Source: an uncultured Thermoplasmata archaeon (lineage in GTDB: Archaea; Thermoplasmatota; Thermoplasmata; Methanomassiliicoccales; Methanomethylophilaceae). From it: a DNA stretch of 16,760 nt. The notes below the pieces were generated by a model, which worked only from the letters and a program-made list of their open reading frames with translations, was not told the DNA's origin and did no database searches. The DNA is taken from contig CAMNNR010000013.1 in assembly GCA_946545675.1 (NCBI GenBank), positions 1-16,760 on the forward strand, read 5' to 3'. Of the stretch, positions 1 through 7,249 are shown piece by piece. Positions within the stretch are counted from its first letter, which is position 1; every line of letters starts with the position of its first letter. The translations under genes and the position numbers were made by a program.

Positions 1-48
1 TGAAGCCCTCTCGAGGCTTCGACACGGGTTCAAATCCCGTCGGGAGCA
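1..48 (+). tRNA. tRNA-Glu (anticodon CTC), 3' part only
   Basis: The left edge cuts into this tRNA. Visible are an anticodon stem (3-7 pairing with 15-19), a 7-nt loop with T at 9 and anticodon CTC at 10-12, a short 4-nt variable loop (20-23), the T arm (ACGGG, loop TTCAAAT, CCCGT; 24-40), the acceptor 3' strand CGGGAGC (41-47) and discriminator A48. The acceptor end is what archaeal tRNA-Glu shows (a 5' strand starting GCTCC would pair with it). CCA is not encoded. A T-rich stretch follows at 52-60 and could end transcription. The D arm and acceptor 5' strand lie outside the window, so identity rests on the anticodon and the acceptor end. Confidence 0.8.
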
Positions 49-126
49 CTCATTTGTTTTATCTGGATTGTTTCGGAGTGGTTATACACGAGTGCATCTT
101 CGCTTCTTCACAATCAATGCAAGAGA

Positions 127-140
127 ACCGAAAAAACGGT
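127..140 (-). terminator. possible terminator after the MFS-UspA gene
   Basis: On the minus strand this reads ACCG-T6-CGGT, a 4-bp stem with a T6 run, about 50 nt past the stop codon of the transporter gene at 191. Archaeal transcription ends at T-rich tracts, so this is a plausible but weak site. The rest of 49-190 shows no gene. Confidence 0.3.
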
Positions 141-190
141 CGCATGTGTTGCGGACCCTGCCGATGTGTGGCAGAATCCGCAGAAGTTGT

Positions 191-1864
191 TTAGTGATGG
201 CTCATCCTGCAGACCAGCACGGGGCAGTATGCGGATCTCACCACTTGTTCGGCAACCGATCCTATGACCGCCCTCTTCGCGTTGGTCCTTCCGAGAGAAC
301 CGCAAACACAAAGGTCATGGTTCGCAGATTCTTCCGTAATCATTTCTGCAGGGTGTCCGCTCAGGATCTTCGTGGTGAGTTCGATACCTGCCTCCTTCCC
401 CATCTCCTCAGCTCTCCGGAACGCCTCTCTGGAAGCTTCTTTGGCCGCATCGGCGATGTTCTCAGAGGTACCGAGGGCTCCTGCGAGGCCTCCCATCTTA
501 TCCGGGTCTATCACGAACAGGACGGTGAGAGGGGCACTGTTTTTCTTCGCGATGTTCACCGCATTCCTGACTGCGAAGTCGCTGTTCGTACTTCCGTCGG
601 TAGCCACCAGGATACTCCTGTACATGGCGGGCCCGGCGGATAGGTCCTCAGGCAGAGGTGTGGGCTTGGATCCGATAGGTGCGGTGGTTCTGGACCTTCC
701 CGCACTGAAGAACACTGCCACTGCTACCACAAGACCCAGGATACCCATCGCGAGGAATGAGTTGCAGTAGGATCCCATCACTGCCAGAATGGGTGTGAAC
801 ACCAGGGTGGTGATGAAATTGGAAAGGTTGAGGAACACGGAGTATCCACCCATAACCTTCCCGGAGGTTTTCGTCGTAGAGAGCATGGAGAGTCTTGCGA
901 TGACCGTGGGCATAAGGAGCCCAAGGGAGCAGCCCATGACTATCATGCTCACGAAAGTGAGGGGTAGGAGAGGGATGTAAAGCAGCACGAGACTGGCCCC
1001 CGTCATGAGGAATGCGCAGGTGAACGCCATGCTGTCACTGAGTTTGGTGACCCTGCGGGTGTACAGGATGCTGAATACAGCCTGTGCGACACCCATGAGT
1101 CCGAGGAGGATACCCATCATGACATATGGCTGACCCATCTCGCTGATGTAGTACGAGAAGTTCATCGGCACGGTGAACATCAGGAACATCTCGAGGAATA
1201 CCATCGCGTAGCAGAACATTATCTTCCTCTTTCCGCCGGTATCAGCGGGGCAATCCTGCATCGGAGATGTCTGCGTGGGGTCTTTCTGGATCCTGGAAGG
1301 GTCTCTGACTGATAGCAGTCCGAAGACAATGATGGGCAGTCCGACGAGATAGATGAGGAAGGGATAGTTCCACCCTATGTCCGCAAGGGAACCTCCGAGG
1401 GTTTCCAGCACCAAGGTTCCAACCCCTATGGCCGCGGCCTGGTAACCGATGACCTTTGCGCGCTGCATTCCCATGTAGTATTCGCCGATGAGGGCGGTGA
1501 CTGTGAGGGATATTCCTGCGATACCTATTCCGAGAATGAAACGGCACAGCAGGATCAGGAGGAAGTTCTCGAGGAAGAAACTGGCAGCACCGGTGATGGT
1601 GAAGATGGTCATCGCGAGGAAGAACACTTTCACCTTTCCAAGCCTGTCTGCCAGATATCCGACACCGAATCCGGTGATGGCTACAGATAGAGATGGCAGG
1701 CTCACGATCAGCGAGACCATGAATTCGCTTTCGCCGAAGTGGATCTTGATGGGTTGGAGTGCGGGGGCGACCGCGGCCGCACCCATGAGGATGACCATAG
1801 AAGAGAGTAGGATTGTCAAGAGTGTGACCTTTCCTGGTTTGAATGGTTTGTCTGGATGATTCAT
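191..1864 (-). CDS. MFS transporter with C-terminal UspA (universal stress) domain
   Basis: A 557-residue protein in two parts. Residues 1 to about 400 are a hydrophobic major facilitator transporter with about 12 membrane segments and the loop 2-3 signature GYLADRLGKVKV (motif A). After a polar, Pro-rich linker, residues about 414-557 form a cytoplasmic UspA domain: it opens MYRSILVATDGS and carries the nucleotide-binding pattern G-2x-G-9x-GS (GSLGRTNAKRAVIGS) near the C terminus, so ATP or AMP binding is expected. The substrate cannot be told from sequence. The start at 1864 is preferred over an upstream in-frame ATG at 1951 because a TATA box (1888-1895) sits about 27 nt before it and the extra N-terminal residues are not family-like. 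The gene is monocistronic. A sensor domain on a transporter suggests gating or regulation by nucleotide or stress state (inference). Confidence 0.88.
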   Translation of the reverse strand: MNHPDKPFKPGKVTLLTILLSSMVILMGAAAVAPALQPIKIHFGESEFMVSLIVSLPSLSVAITGFGVGYLADRLGKVKVFFLAMTIFTITGAASFFLENFLLILLCRFILGIGIAGISLTVTALIGEYYMGMQRAKVIGYQAAAIGVGTLVLETLGGSLADIGWNYPFLIYLVGLPIIVFGLLSVRDPSRIQKDPTQTSPMQDCPADTGGKRKIMFCYAMVFLEMFLMFTVPMNFSYYISEMGQPYVMMGILLGLMGVAQAVFSILYTRRVTKLSDSMAFTCAFLMTGASLVLLYIPLLPLTFVSMIVMGCSLGLLMPTVIARLSMLSTTKTSGKVMGGYSVFLNLSNFITTLVFTPILAVMGSYCNSFLAMGILGLVVAVAVFFSAGRSRTTAPIGSKPTPLPEDLSAGPAMYRSILVATDGSTNSDFAVRNAVNIAKKNSAPLTVLFVIDPDKMGGLAGALGTSENIADAAKEASREAFRRAEEMGKEAGIELTTKILSGHPAEMITEESANHDLCVCGSLGRTNAKRAVIGSVAEQVVRSAYCPVLVCRMSHH

Positions 1865-1887
1865 GAATCCGATGCAAAGTGGTTCTG

Positions 1888-1895
1888 TGTATAAG
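1888..1895 (-). promoter_or_regulatory. TATA box for the MFS-UspA gene
   Basis: The minus strand reads CTTATACA, centred about 27 nt before the ATG at 1864. With the usual archaeal TATA-to-start distance the mRNA would begin at or next to the start codon (leaderless). Confidence 0.5.
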
Positions 1896-1939
1896 TCTAA
1901 CCCGACTGGATAGTGTAGAAAACCGACTATGATAGTGCT

Positions 1940-1955
1940 GAAATAAGACAAAAAT
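1940..1955 (-). terminator. T-rich terminator after ramA
   Basis: Minus-strand TTTTTGTCTTATTTC starts about 28 nt after the ramA stop codon, a typical archaeal T-rich termination tract. It would close the methyltransferase operon just before the promoter of the MFS-UspA gene. Confidence 0.45.
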
Positions 1956-1982
1956 CTGCGAGATTGTCTACCGAATGGGCAA

Positions 1983-3593
1983 TCAGAACCGTTCCGGAGT
2001 TTTACCGACGGCAGAGGGCTGGGAAATCTTGAACGCAGAATAATCGTATTTGTGTTCCGGACAGGATTCCTGGCATCTCTGACAGGCGGTGCCGAGGCAG
2101 TATCCAGTCCTTATCCTGAACACCCCGTCTTCCAGAGTCAGTGCCTTTTCGGGGCAACCGCGAACGCAGGTCCCGCACCTAGAACAGCTCCATGATGCAG
2201 TCATCATCGGCGAGAGTTCGAGGGTCTCTATGGATTCACCGATGTCGCGAATGTCCCTCTCATACAAGCGGTCCACCTTTGGTGGCATCTGTTCGTCGAG
2301 ATATCCTTCGACACCGTAGCGTTCCAATCCCCTCTTGTATCTGGATATCGGCATGCCCTCGTTCCAGTAACCGAACTCATAGGTGTAGAGGTCCCTGAAA
2401 ATGTCGGAGGCGGCGAACATGGTGTGGTCGGTGAGGAGCCTTTTGCGCATCTCGTTCAGTTCGTCAAGGTATTCCGGGCGAAGCACGAGATCCTTGGCGA
2501 GTTCGAGCGAGGTGTTGCCGACCTGTTTCGCAACGGTGCAATAGGGGATGATGAGGCCCACATGCTTGGCTTTCACAGGGTCGACATATGTGCCAGACGC
2601 ACCTGCCATATACATGGTCTTGATCTGGCGGGGGTCCACCTTGGCAATCAGCATGAGGGTCAGATGGCCGGCCCGTATCGCCCCGATGGCTTTTCCCGCC
2701 TCGCGGTAATCATCGATGCCGAAGCGCACCTTGCGGGTGATGCTCACGGGGTCGTGGAACATCCTGTTCTCCGATATCTGATCATCCTGTTGCAGCGCGT
2801 AGACCATGGATACCACTCCGGTACCCGTGATCCCTTTCGGGACTGCACCTGTGTTGCGAGCCATGTTGCTGCGGAGGTTGATGATCGGGCCATCTTCGGT
2901 GTACATCTCCCGATTCAGTATCTTGGTCTGCCATCCCTGCGGGGTGCGGACCAGATCGCTGATCGCCCCCGGGCTGGCAAGCATTCCGCAGCGGATCTGC
3001 TGACCTTCCATAGCCGGGCCTGCGGCCGCGGAACCTGTGTAGATCTTGTCCCCGATTTTGAGGGCCATCTCCGCATTGGTACCGTAATCGGTGACCATGC
3101 AGTAATCGTCATCTAGGAATCCCGATTTGACCATCATGGCCAGGGCATCGGCGCCAATTTCATGCCTTATGGCCGGAGGGATGATGACTTCCGCTTTGGG
3201 ATAACCGAGGAAATCACCGTTGATGATGTGGCCGCGGCGTTCCTGGCGGACGATGCCGTGGTTGTCAATCATATTGTCCCCGGCGTAAGCCAGGTCCTGA
3301 ATCCCTATGCCTTCGAAAAGTGATAGCTGGATAGGGTTTCCGCAGACCGCGATGCGCTTCAGATCGTCCGGCTGGAGGGATGCGATCAATTGCGTGCAGG
3401 CTTCTGTGATGAGCTCGTGTGCGAGTTTCTCTCCGTGCTGAATCGCAAAGGACATGTGGTCCATCACGTTGGCACCAGGGACGGGGTTGCGGGAGGTGAC
3501 GCGGGTGCGTATAACCCTTCCGCTACCCAATTCCAGCAGCTGTGCACGGATGCCGCTGGTTCCGATATCGATGGCGACTCCCTGGGCCGGCAT
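1983..3593 (-). CDS. ramA: RamA, ATP-dependent reductive activator of corrinoid proteins
   Basis: A 536-residue protein of the size of Methanosarcina RamA. The N-terminal and central part is an ASKHA-fold ATPase (DUF4445-like): DIGTSGIR at 9-16 for phosphate binding, a second site DYGTNAEMAL, and YMAGASGTYVD. The C terminus holds two 4Fe-4S motifs: Cys470/473/476/480 (CxxCxxCxxxCP) and Cys499/504/507/511 (CxxxxCxxCxxxCP). RamA reduces inactive Co(II) corrinoid on methyltransferase corrinoid proteins to Co(I) at the expense of ATP. It lies 44 nt after the corrinoid protein gene and is evidently cotranscribed with it, which identifies its likely client. No Shine-Dalgarno is visible before the ATG, but a pair of overlapping hairpins fills the gap (3612-3637). 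No N-terminal 2Fe-2S domain, which separates it from bacterial RACE proteins. Confidence 0.93.
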   Translation of the reverse strand: MPAQGVAIDIGTSGIRAQLLELGSGRVIRTRVTSRNPVPGANVMDHMSFAIQHGEKLAHELITEACTQLIASLQPDDLKRIAVCGNPIQLSLFEGIGIQDLAYAGDNMIDNHGIVRQERRGHIINGDFLGYPKAEVIIPPAIRHEIGADALAMMVKSGFLDDDYCMVTDYGTNAEMALKIGDKIYTGSAAAGPAMEGQQIRCGMLASPGAISDLVRTPQGWQTKILNREMYTEDGPIINLRSNMARNTGAVPKGITGTGVVSMVYALQQDDQISENRMFHDPVSITRKVRFGIDDYREAGKAIGAIRAGHLTLMLIAKVDPRQIKTMYMAGASGTYVDPVKAKHVGLIIPYCTVAKQVGNTSLELAKDLVLRPEYLDELNEMRKRLLTDHTMFAASDIFRDLYTYEFGYWNEGMPISRYKRGLERYGVEGYLDEQMPPKVDRLYERDIRDIGESIETLELSPMMTASWSCSRCGTCVRGCPEKALTLEDGVFRIRTGYCLGTACQRCQESCPEHKYDYSAFKISQPSAVGKTPERF

Positions 3594-3611
3594 AGAATCA
3601 CAAGGATGGCC

Positions 3612-3637
3612 GGGGTATTAACCCCAGCCTTGGGGTT
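3612..3637 (-). promoter_or_regulatory. two mutually exclusive hairpins between the corrinoid gene and ramA
   Basis: Directly after the stop codon of the corrinoid gene the minus-strand RNA can form AACCCCA-AGGC-TGGGGTT (3620-3637, 7-bp stem, 4-nt loop). Its 3' arm can instead pair with the next block as GGGGT-TAAT-ACCCC (3612-3625, 5-bp stem, 4-nt loop). The two share one arm, so only one can form at a time. It ends 18 nt before the ramA ATG. A role in attenuation, RNA processing or setting the ramA level is inference. Confidence 0.45.
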
Positions 3638-4450
3638 TCACCTGAGTTTCTCCCAGGTCTCCCCCTTTAGGACCTTTTCCATCGTGTGGACGGTCTCGAG
3701 AGGGGACTTTGTGTACACTGCGTTCCTGAAGGTGTCGACGAATGCCTTCGACACGGCCGCACCTCCGCAGGCCACGGATACTCCAGTCTTCTCCAGTTCG
3801 AGGAGTAGCGAAGTATCGATCAGTCCCGGCTTGGTGGTACTCATGAGGGTGGAACCGCAAGCGAGTTTCACGTCGTTCTCCTTGACCGTCTGGAGGACCT
3901 TGTCCTTGGAGACATCCCTTCCGATGTCGATGACCTTGAATCCGTTGGCACGCATGATGGCGGCGCAGATGTTCTTTCCGATGTCGTGGAGGTCTCCCTC
4001 TGCCACGAACGATACGACGGTTCCCTTGCTGGGGACGTTGCCGATCTTGTCCTGGCACAGTTTGATTCCTCCCTGCATGGCATCGTTGGACATCAGGATC
4101 TCCGGCACGAAGGAAAGTCCTGCATCGTACATCTCGCACTGCACGGTTATCCCGGGCATCAGGGCGTTGGTGACGAGGTCCACTGGATCCTTGCCCGCAT
4201 CGATGAGTTCCTTCACGAGCCCTTCGGTAATCTTCCTCTTACCATCGAGGACGCTTTGGGCAACCGCAGCGTATTTCTTGTCGTTAGGGAAGAATTCGGC
4301 AATGAACTTCTCCTTGGTCTTCTCCTTCTTGCCTGCAGGCTGGATGATGCCGAGTTCTATGGCCATTCCTTCCTGTACCAGGCGGTTGAACTTCGTAGGG
4401 TCTTCGAGACGTACTCTCTCGACGTTCTGCATGAGTATGTCCATGTGCAT
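3638..4450 (-). CDS. methyltransferase corrinoid protein (MtaC/MtsB-like)
   Basis: A 270-residue carrier of a corrinoid cofactor that holds the methyl group between donor and coenzyme M. Residues about 50-140 are the helical cap domain (GKDPVDLVTNALMPG at 86-100). Residues about 142-270 are the Rossmann B12 domain with the base-off ligand motif D153-x-H155-x-x-G158 (EGDLHDIGKN), S200-x-L202 and G229-G230. By memory it resembles methanol protein MtaC more than the shorter methylamine proteins (MtmC, MtbC, MttC), and its length with an N-terminal extension of about 45 residues fits the roughly 30-kDa methylthiol protein MtsB. The ATG overlaps the upstream stop as TGATG, with a strong Shine-Dalgarno GGAGGTG about 8 nt earlier, inside the last codons of the upstream gene: translational coupling. 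The substrate is not settled by sequence. Confidence 0.9.
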   Translation of the reverse strand: MHMDILMQNVERVRLEDPTKFNRLVQEGMAIELGIIQPAGKKEKTKEKFIAEFFPNDKKYAAVAQSVLDGKRKITEGLVKELIDAGKDPVDLVTNALMPGITVQCEMYDAGLSFVPEILMSNDAMQGGIKLCQDKIGNVPSKGTVVSFVAEGDLHDIGKNICAAIMRANGFKVIDIGRDVSKDKVLQTVKENDVKLACGSTLMSTTKPGLIDTSLLLELEKTGVSVACGGAAVSKAFVDTFRNAVYTKSPLETVHTMEKVLKGETWEKLR

Positions 4451-5562
4451 CAGAATGCACCTCCTTCGATCTTGTAGTCAGCCATCTCTTTCAGGTTCTT
4501 CGCCCTCGCCCTGCCGTATGCGCGTACGCAGTCGTCAACATCGCATTCGTCGGGGATCGGAGTCTCGCGGCAGGCCTGCACATAGGCCTTGAGGTTAGCG
4601 AGAGGGGTACCGTTCGAAACATCGCAGGCGGTTCCTACAACGTCCACACCCTGCCTGATGCATTCGGCGGTGCGGTCGTAGACCTCCTGGGGAGTACCGT
4701 TGGGCATCAGGTCGATGACATCCAGCGATCCGAGGCAGGACATCTTGTTTCCGAGTACCATCCTGACGTACCATGCGGGAGGGGCGTCGAAGGAGAAGCA
4801 GTCCATGTTGCTCTCCCTGATCAGTGGGAGAAGCTTCTCGGTGTGTCCACACATGTGCAGAATCTTCGGTGCACTGATCATCTTGGCGAATTTCTGGTGG
4901 TACGGGAGGACGAACTCCTTGTAGGTCTCGGGAGAGATGAGGTCTCCGGAGGCGGACGGGTCTGCGGGGAACAGCATGTGCGCTCCTGCGGCAACCTGCT
5001 GTCTTCCGTACTCGATACAGAAGTCAGTGGCAGCTTCGATGGCCGCATGTGCCTTTTCGGGGTCGGTTACGGTCATCATGACCAGTTTCTCCACTCCCAT
5101 GATGTGTCCGGCAACGGTGAACGGTGCGGTGATGACAGGGATGATGGGAAGATCTCCGCAATACCTCTCGCGGAGCTCCTTAATCGCCTGCAGTACGACC
5201 GCAGGTCTTCCTTTCTTGTAGAAATCGTCGTCCCAGTTGATGTCTTTCGGGTCGGTGTATGCAGGTCCCGTGACCGGAGGCCTGTCACACTTGTTCCAGT
5301 CCAGTTTACAGCCAAGTACCTCGGCTTCCAGCGAGATATCGAACTGGGGTCTTGCCGCTTCTATTCCGCAGACCTCGTACGGTGCTGCAGCCAGATCGGC
5401 CATCATCTTGTAGTCGGTGTGCGCCTTGGGCCATGAAGCATGGCACCAGTCCATAAGCTCTTTAGTGGTCTGGGCCAGGGGGTTGGCGGGCGGAACATAG
5501 TCTCTGCGACCTCCCAAAACAGAAGCGAGGGCGCGTCTCGTCGGCGTCATTTCAGTGCTCAT
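4450..5562 (-). CDS. methylcobamide:CoM methyltransferase, UroD family (MtaA/MtbA/MtsA type)
   Basis: A 370-residue uroporphyrinogen decarboxylase-fold protein of the MtaA/CmuA group. Zinc ligands that activate the coenzyme M thiol are visible as H236-x-C238 ([10 protein letters not shown]) and C313 ([12 protein letters not shown]), matching the H-x-C...C pattern and spacing of MtaA/MtbA. It transfers methyl from the methyl-Co(III) corrinoid protein to coenzyme M. First gene of the operon with the corrinoid protein (1-nt overlap) and ramA. The start at 5562 is chosen because AGGTGA lies just before it and a TATA box lies at 5604-5616; an in-frame ATG at 5640 would lie upstream of the promoter. 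Because no MtaB, MtbB, MtmB or MttB gene is next to it, a bifunctional MtsA-like role (demethylating methylthiols itself) is a real alternative to MtaA/MtbA; I therefore give no symbol. Confidence 0.88.
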   Translation of the reverse strand: MSTEMTPTRRALASVLGGRRDYVPPANPLAQTTKELMDWCHASWPKAHTDYKMMADLAAAPYEVCGIEAARPQFDISLEAEVLGCKLDWNKCDRPPVTGPAYTDPKDINWDDDFYKKGRPAVVLQAIKELRERYCGDLPIIPVITAPFTVAGHIMGVEKLVMMTVTDPEKAHAAIEAATDFCIEYGRQQVAAGAHMLFPADPSASGDLISPETYKEFVLPYHQKFAKMISAPKILHMCGHTEKLLPLIRESNMDCFSFDAPPAWYVRMVLGNKMSCLGSLDVIDLMPNGTPQEVYDRTAECIRQGVDVVGTACDVSNGTPLANLKAYVQACRETPIPDECDVDDCVRAYGRARAKNLKEMADYKIEGGAF

Positions 5563-5603
5563 TGAATCACCTATTTCCTGTGTAAGATTATATCCAATGG
5601 ACG

Positions 5604-5616
5604 ATATATATAAATA
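5604..5616 (-). promoter_or_regulatory. TATA box of the methyltransferase operon
   Basis: Minus-strand TATTTATATATAT, the strongest TATA-like element in the window. The predicted start near 5585 leaves a leader of about 20 nt holding AGGTGA, so this operon is leadered while many neighbours look leaderless. Confidence 0.65.
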
Positions 5617-5844
5617 GACACGAACAAAAAATGAGGCCAATTTTACTACTTAAACTATTGTTAATTGGGCAGATTAATCGGCTCAAAACTATGTTTTTCC
5701 GATAGACGGGAGTCAACAGTGCCAACGTGGGAACTTGTCATAGCGCATGTGTATTGACAGGATACCGTAAATCAAGCTACATACATTGATATCCACTTCC
5801 AGAATTGCTGTTTCAGTGTAATATCTACGTTTTGTCTGGGATAG
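5617..5844. other. gene-free AT-rich divergent intergenic region
   Basis: Between the methyltransferase operon (-) and the membrane protein (+) lie 334 bp, 5563-5896. Apart from the two promoters, this stretch is more AT-rich than its surroundings and has no credible ORF, tRNA or CRISPR. I see only an imperfect dyad, TGTCA at 5737-5741 and TGACA at 5755-5759, and no confident operator. It could hold upstream control sites for the operon. Confidence 0.4.
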
Positions 5845-5854
5845 TTTTTAAATA
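5845..5854 (+). promoter_or_regulatory. TATA box for the six-helix membrane protein
   Basis: TTTTTAAATA, about 47 nt before the ATG at 5897, predicting a leader of about 20 nt. No Shine-Dalgarno is visible in that leader. Confidence 0.45.
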
Positions 5855-5896
5855 ACAGGCTCAATAAGAATTGGTAGTCACGTACGATATGGTACC

Positions 5897-6625
5897 ATGG
5901 GCAAGAAAGGAAAGCGCGGTTCCACCGCAAAAAGGAAAGGCGTTTCGGAGCGCATTGACGAATGGGATGTGAAGGAGAGCACCGTCGAGCGGCTGCTCGA
6001 CATCATGATCGCCCTTATCGCCCTGTGCGTGATCTTGTGCTGGGGTTTTGTCACCCTCAGCGTAAGGCAGCACATTCTCACCATGATATTCGTTCCGCTG
6101 ATGATCTATTTCACGCTCTCTTTCTCAGGTATGCGCCTGAGGCTGAGGGAACGCCTGTCATGGTTGATATTCACGGATGTCCTGGCAGTGATCAACGTCA
6201 TCGTCCTGTGTTTCTACATGGATTCGGTATACGTCAACCAGGAAGCTGACTGGATGTACAAGATGGCATTCGCATTGGTAGGCTCCGTGGTCCTGCTTCT
6301 TTACGTCACCCGTGTGAAATACATGTACTACCTGACTGTGCCAGCAGTGTTGATCATCAACGCAGTAATGTGTTGGCTGTGGGGCCTCGATATACTGTAT
6401 GCGATCATTTTGATACTTCTGCTCCCAATACCCTACGCCGCAACCCTCGTGTGCCACCCGTTCTACTTCGGAATCGGGCGCGTACATATGCGTGACGGTT
6501 ACAGGCATGTCCCAGAAAACCTTGCCAAGAAGGTCCGTGCCAAACAGAGGGCTGAGCAGGCGGCCAAGGACCGCCAGATAAAGGAGGCCCGTAAAGCGGA
6601 AAGGGGCTCCAAGAAACAGGCCTGA
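5897..6625 (+). CDS. six-helix integral membrane protein of unknown function
   Basis: A 242-residue protein I do not recognise. It has a very basic N terminus (MGKKGKRGSTAKRKG), six probable membrane helices (about 33-55, 59-78, 87-108, 121-138, 142-162, 164-188) and a long basic, helical cytoplasmic tail (about 208-242, rich in Lys, Arg, Ala, Glu, possibly coiled coil). No catalytic or transport motif is evident, and there is no signal peptide. Both charged ends would be cytoplasmic with six helices, and could bind nucleic acid, lipid head groups or a partner. It converges on the Sel1 operon, with 2 nt between the two stop codons, but is not cotranscribed with it. The start is supported by a TATA box and by the ORF extent; an out-of-frame ATG sits 8 nt upstream. 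Confidence 0.75.
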   Translation: MGKKGKRGSTAKRKGVSERIDEWDVKESTVERLLDIMIALIALCVILCWGFVTLSVRQHILTMIFVPLMIYFTLSFSGMRLRLRERLSWLIFTDVLAVINVIVLCFYMDSVYVNQEADWMYKMAFALVGSVVLLLYVTRVKYMYYLTVPAVLIINAVMCWLWGLDILYAIILILLLPIPYAATLVCHPFYFGIGRVHMRDGYRHVPENLAKKVRAKQRAEQAAKDRQIKEARKAERGSKKQA

Positions 6626-6627
6626 GC

Positions 6628-7248
6628 TCAGTTCACTACGCGGAGCAGTTCCTTCAGTTTGCGTTTGGCCTGTCTGTCGCCCTGTTTCGCGGCGAGACTG
6701 TACCAATATGTGGCCTTGTTCAGGTCTTTCGGGGTACCGTCCCCTGATTCGTAGGCCATGGCAGTGTTGTATTGGGCATCCACGTTGCCCTGTTCCGCAG
6801 CCTTCTCGAACCATTCGAGGGCCTTGGAGAAGTTTTTCTCGATACCGCAGCCGGTGGCGTACATGTTCCCGAGGCGGAGCTGGGCTTCGGCGAGACCCTG
6901 TTTTGCCGCTCTGCCGAACCAGTATGCCGCGAGTCTGTCGTCCTTCTTCGTCCCGGTGCCGTCATAATAGCACATGCCGAGATCGTTCTGTGCGGCAGCT
7001 ATGTCCTGTTCCGCGGCTTTGGTAAAATATTCCACGGCCATGGCGAAATCCTCCTGGACACCGTTGCCTGTGGCGTAGAGGAGGCCGAGGCTGTATTGTG
7101 CTGAGGGGTTGCCGTTGTTGGATGCGAGGAGGAGGAACTGGGCCGCTTCCTTGTCGCGACCCCCGTTCAGGAGATCCATCGCATTCTTCATGTCTGGATC
7201 TTTTCTGTCCTGTTCGCGTACGGGTATCTCGGGTGCGTAGCGTTTCAT
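6628..7248 (-). CDS. Sel1-repeat protein (4 repeats), last of a three-gene operon
   Basis: A 206-residue soluble protein made of Sel1-like (TPR-related) helical hairpins. After an N-terminal segment of about 50 residues with a half repeat, four 36-residue units follow, each of the form A-x2-LG-x2-Y-x2-G-x-G-x7-A-x2-W/Y-x3-AA-x2-G. Such solenoids bind other proteins; no enzymatic residues are evident. There is no signal peptide, so it is probably cytoplasmic. The ATG is preceded by GGAGG at 6 nt, and the upstream Sel1 gene ends 1 nt before it, so the two are coupled. It is the third gene of an operon with 7250-8053 and 8059-8772. Confidence 0.88.
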   Translation of the reverse strand: MKRYAPEIPVREQDRKDPDMKNAMDLLNGGRDKEAAQFLLLASNNGNPSAQYSLGLLYATGNGVQEDFAMAVEYFTKAAEQDIAAAQNDLGMCYYDGTGTKKDDRLAAYWFGRAAKQGLAEAQLRLGNMYATGCGIEKNFSKALEWFEKAAEQGNVDAQYNTAMAYESGDGTPKDLNKATYWYSLAAKQGDRQAKRKLKELLRVVN

Positions 7249-7249
7249 C

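Noticed and set aside
1..48. Class II tRNA (Leu or Ser) with 2-20 as the variable arm
   Set aside because: The 7-nt loop with T33 and CTC, the 4-nt variable loop and the GGAGCA acceptor end fit tRNA-Glu better than a long-arm tRNA.
68..643. 191-codon open frame on the plus strand
   Set aside because: Mostly antisense to the UspA domain of the transporter gene; no motif and no start signals.
3390..4592. 400-codon open frame on the plus strand
   Set aside because: It lies antisense to the corrinoid protein gene and the start of ramA, has Ser/Arg/Thr-rich low-information content, no family motif, and no promoter or ribosome site; it is a by-product of codon bias in the real genes.
1983..5562. 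Pyrrolysine (in-frame TAG) methylamine methyltransferase system
   Set aside because: None of the three genes has an internal TAG read-through or resembles MtmB, MtbB or MttB, and no pyl genes or tRNA-Pyl are present.
5737..5759. TGTCA...TGACA dyad in the divergent intergenic region
   Set aside because: Only 5 bp arms with an imperfect extension and a 13-nt spacer; expected by chance in 300 bp of AT-rich DNA, so not called as an operator.
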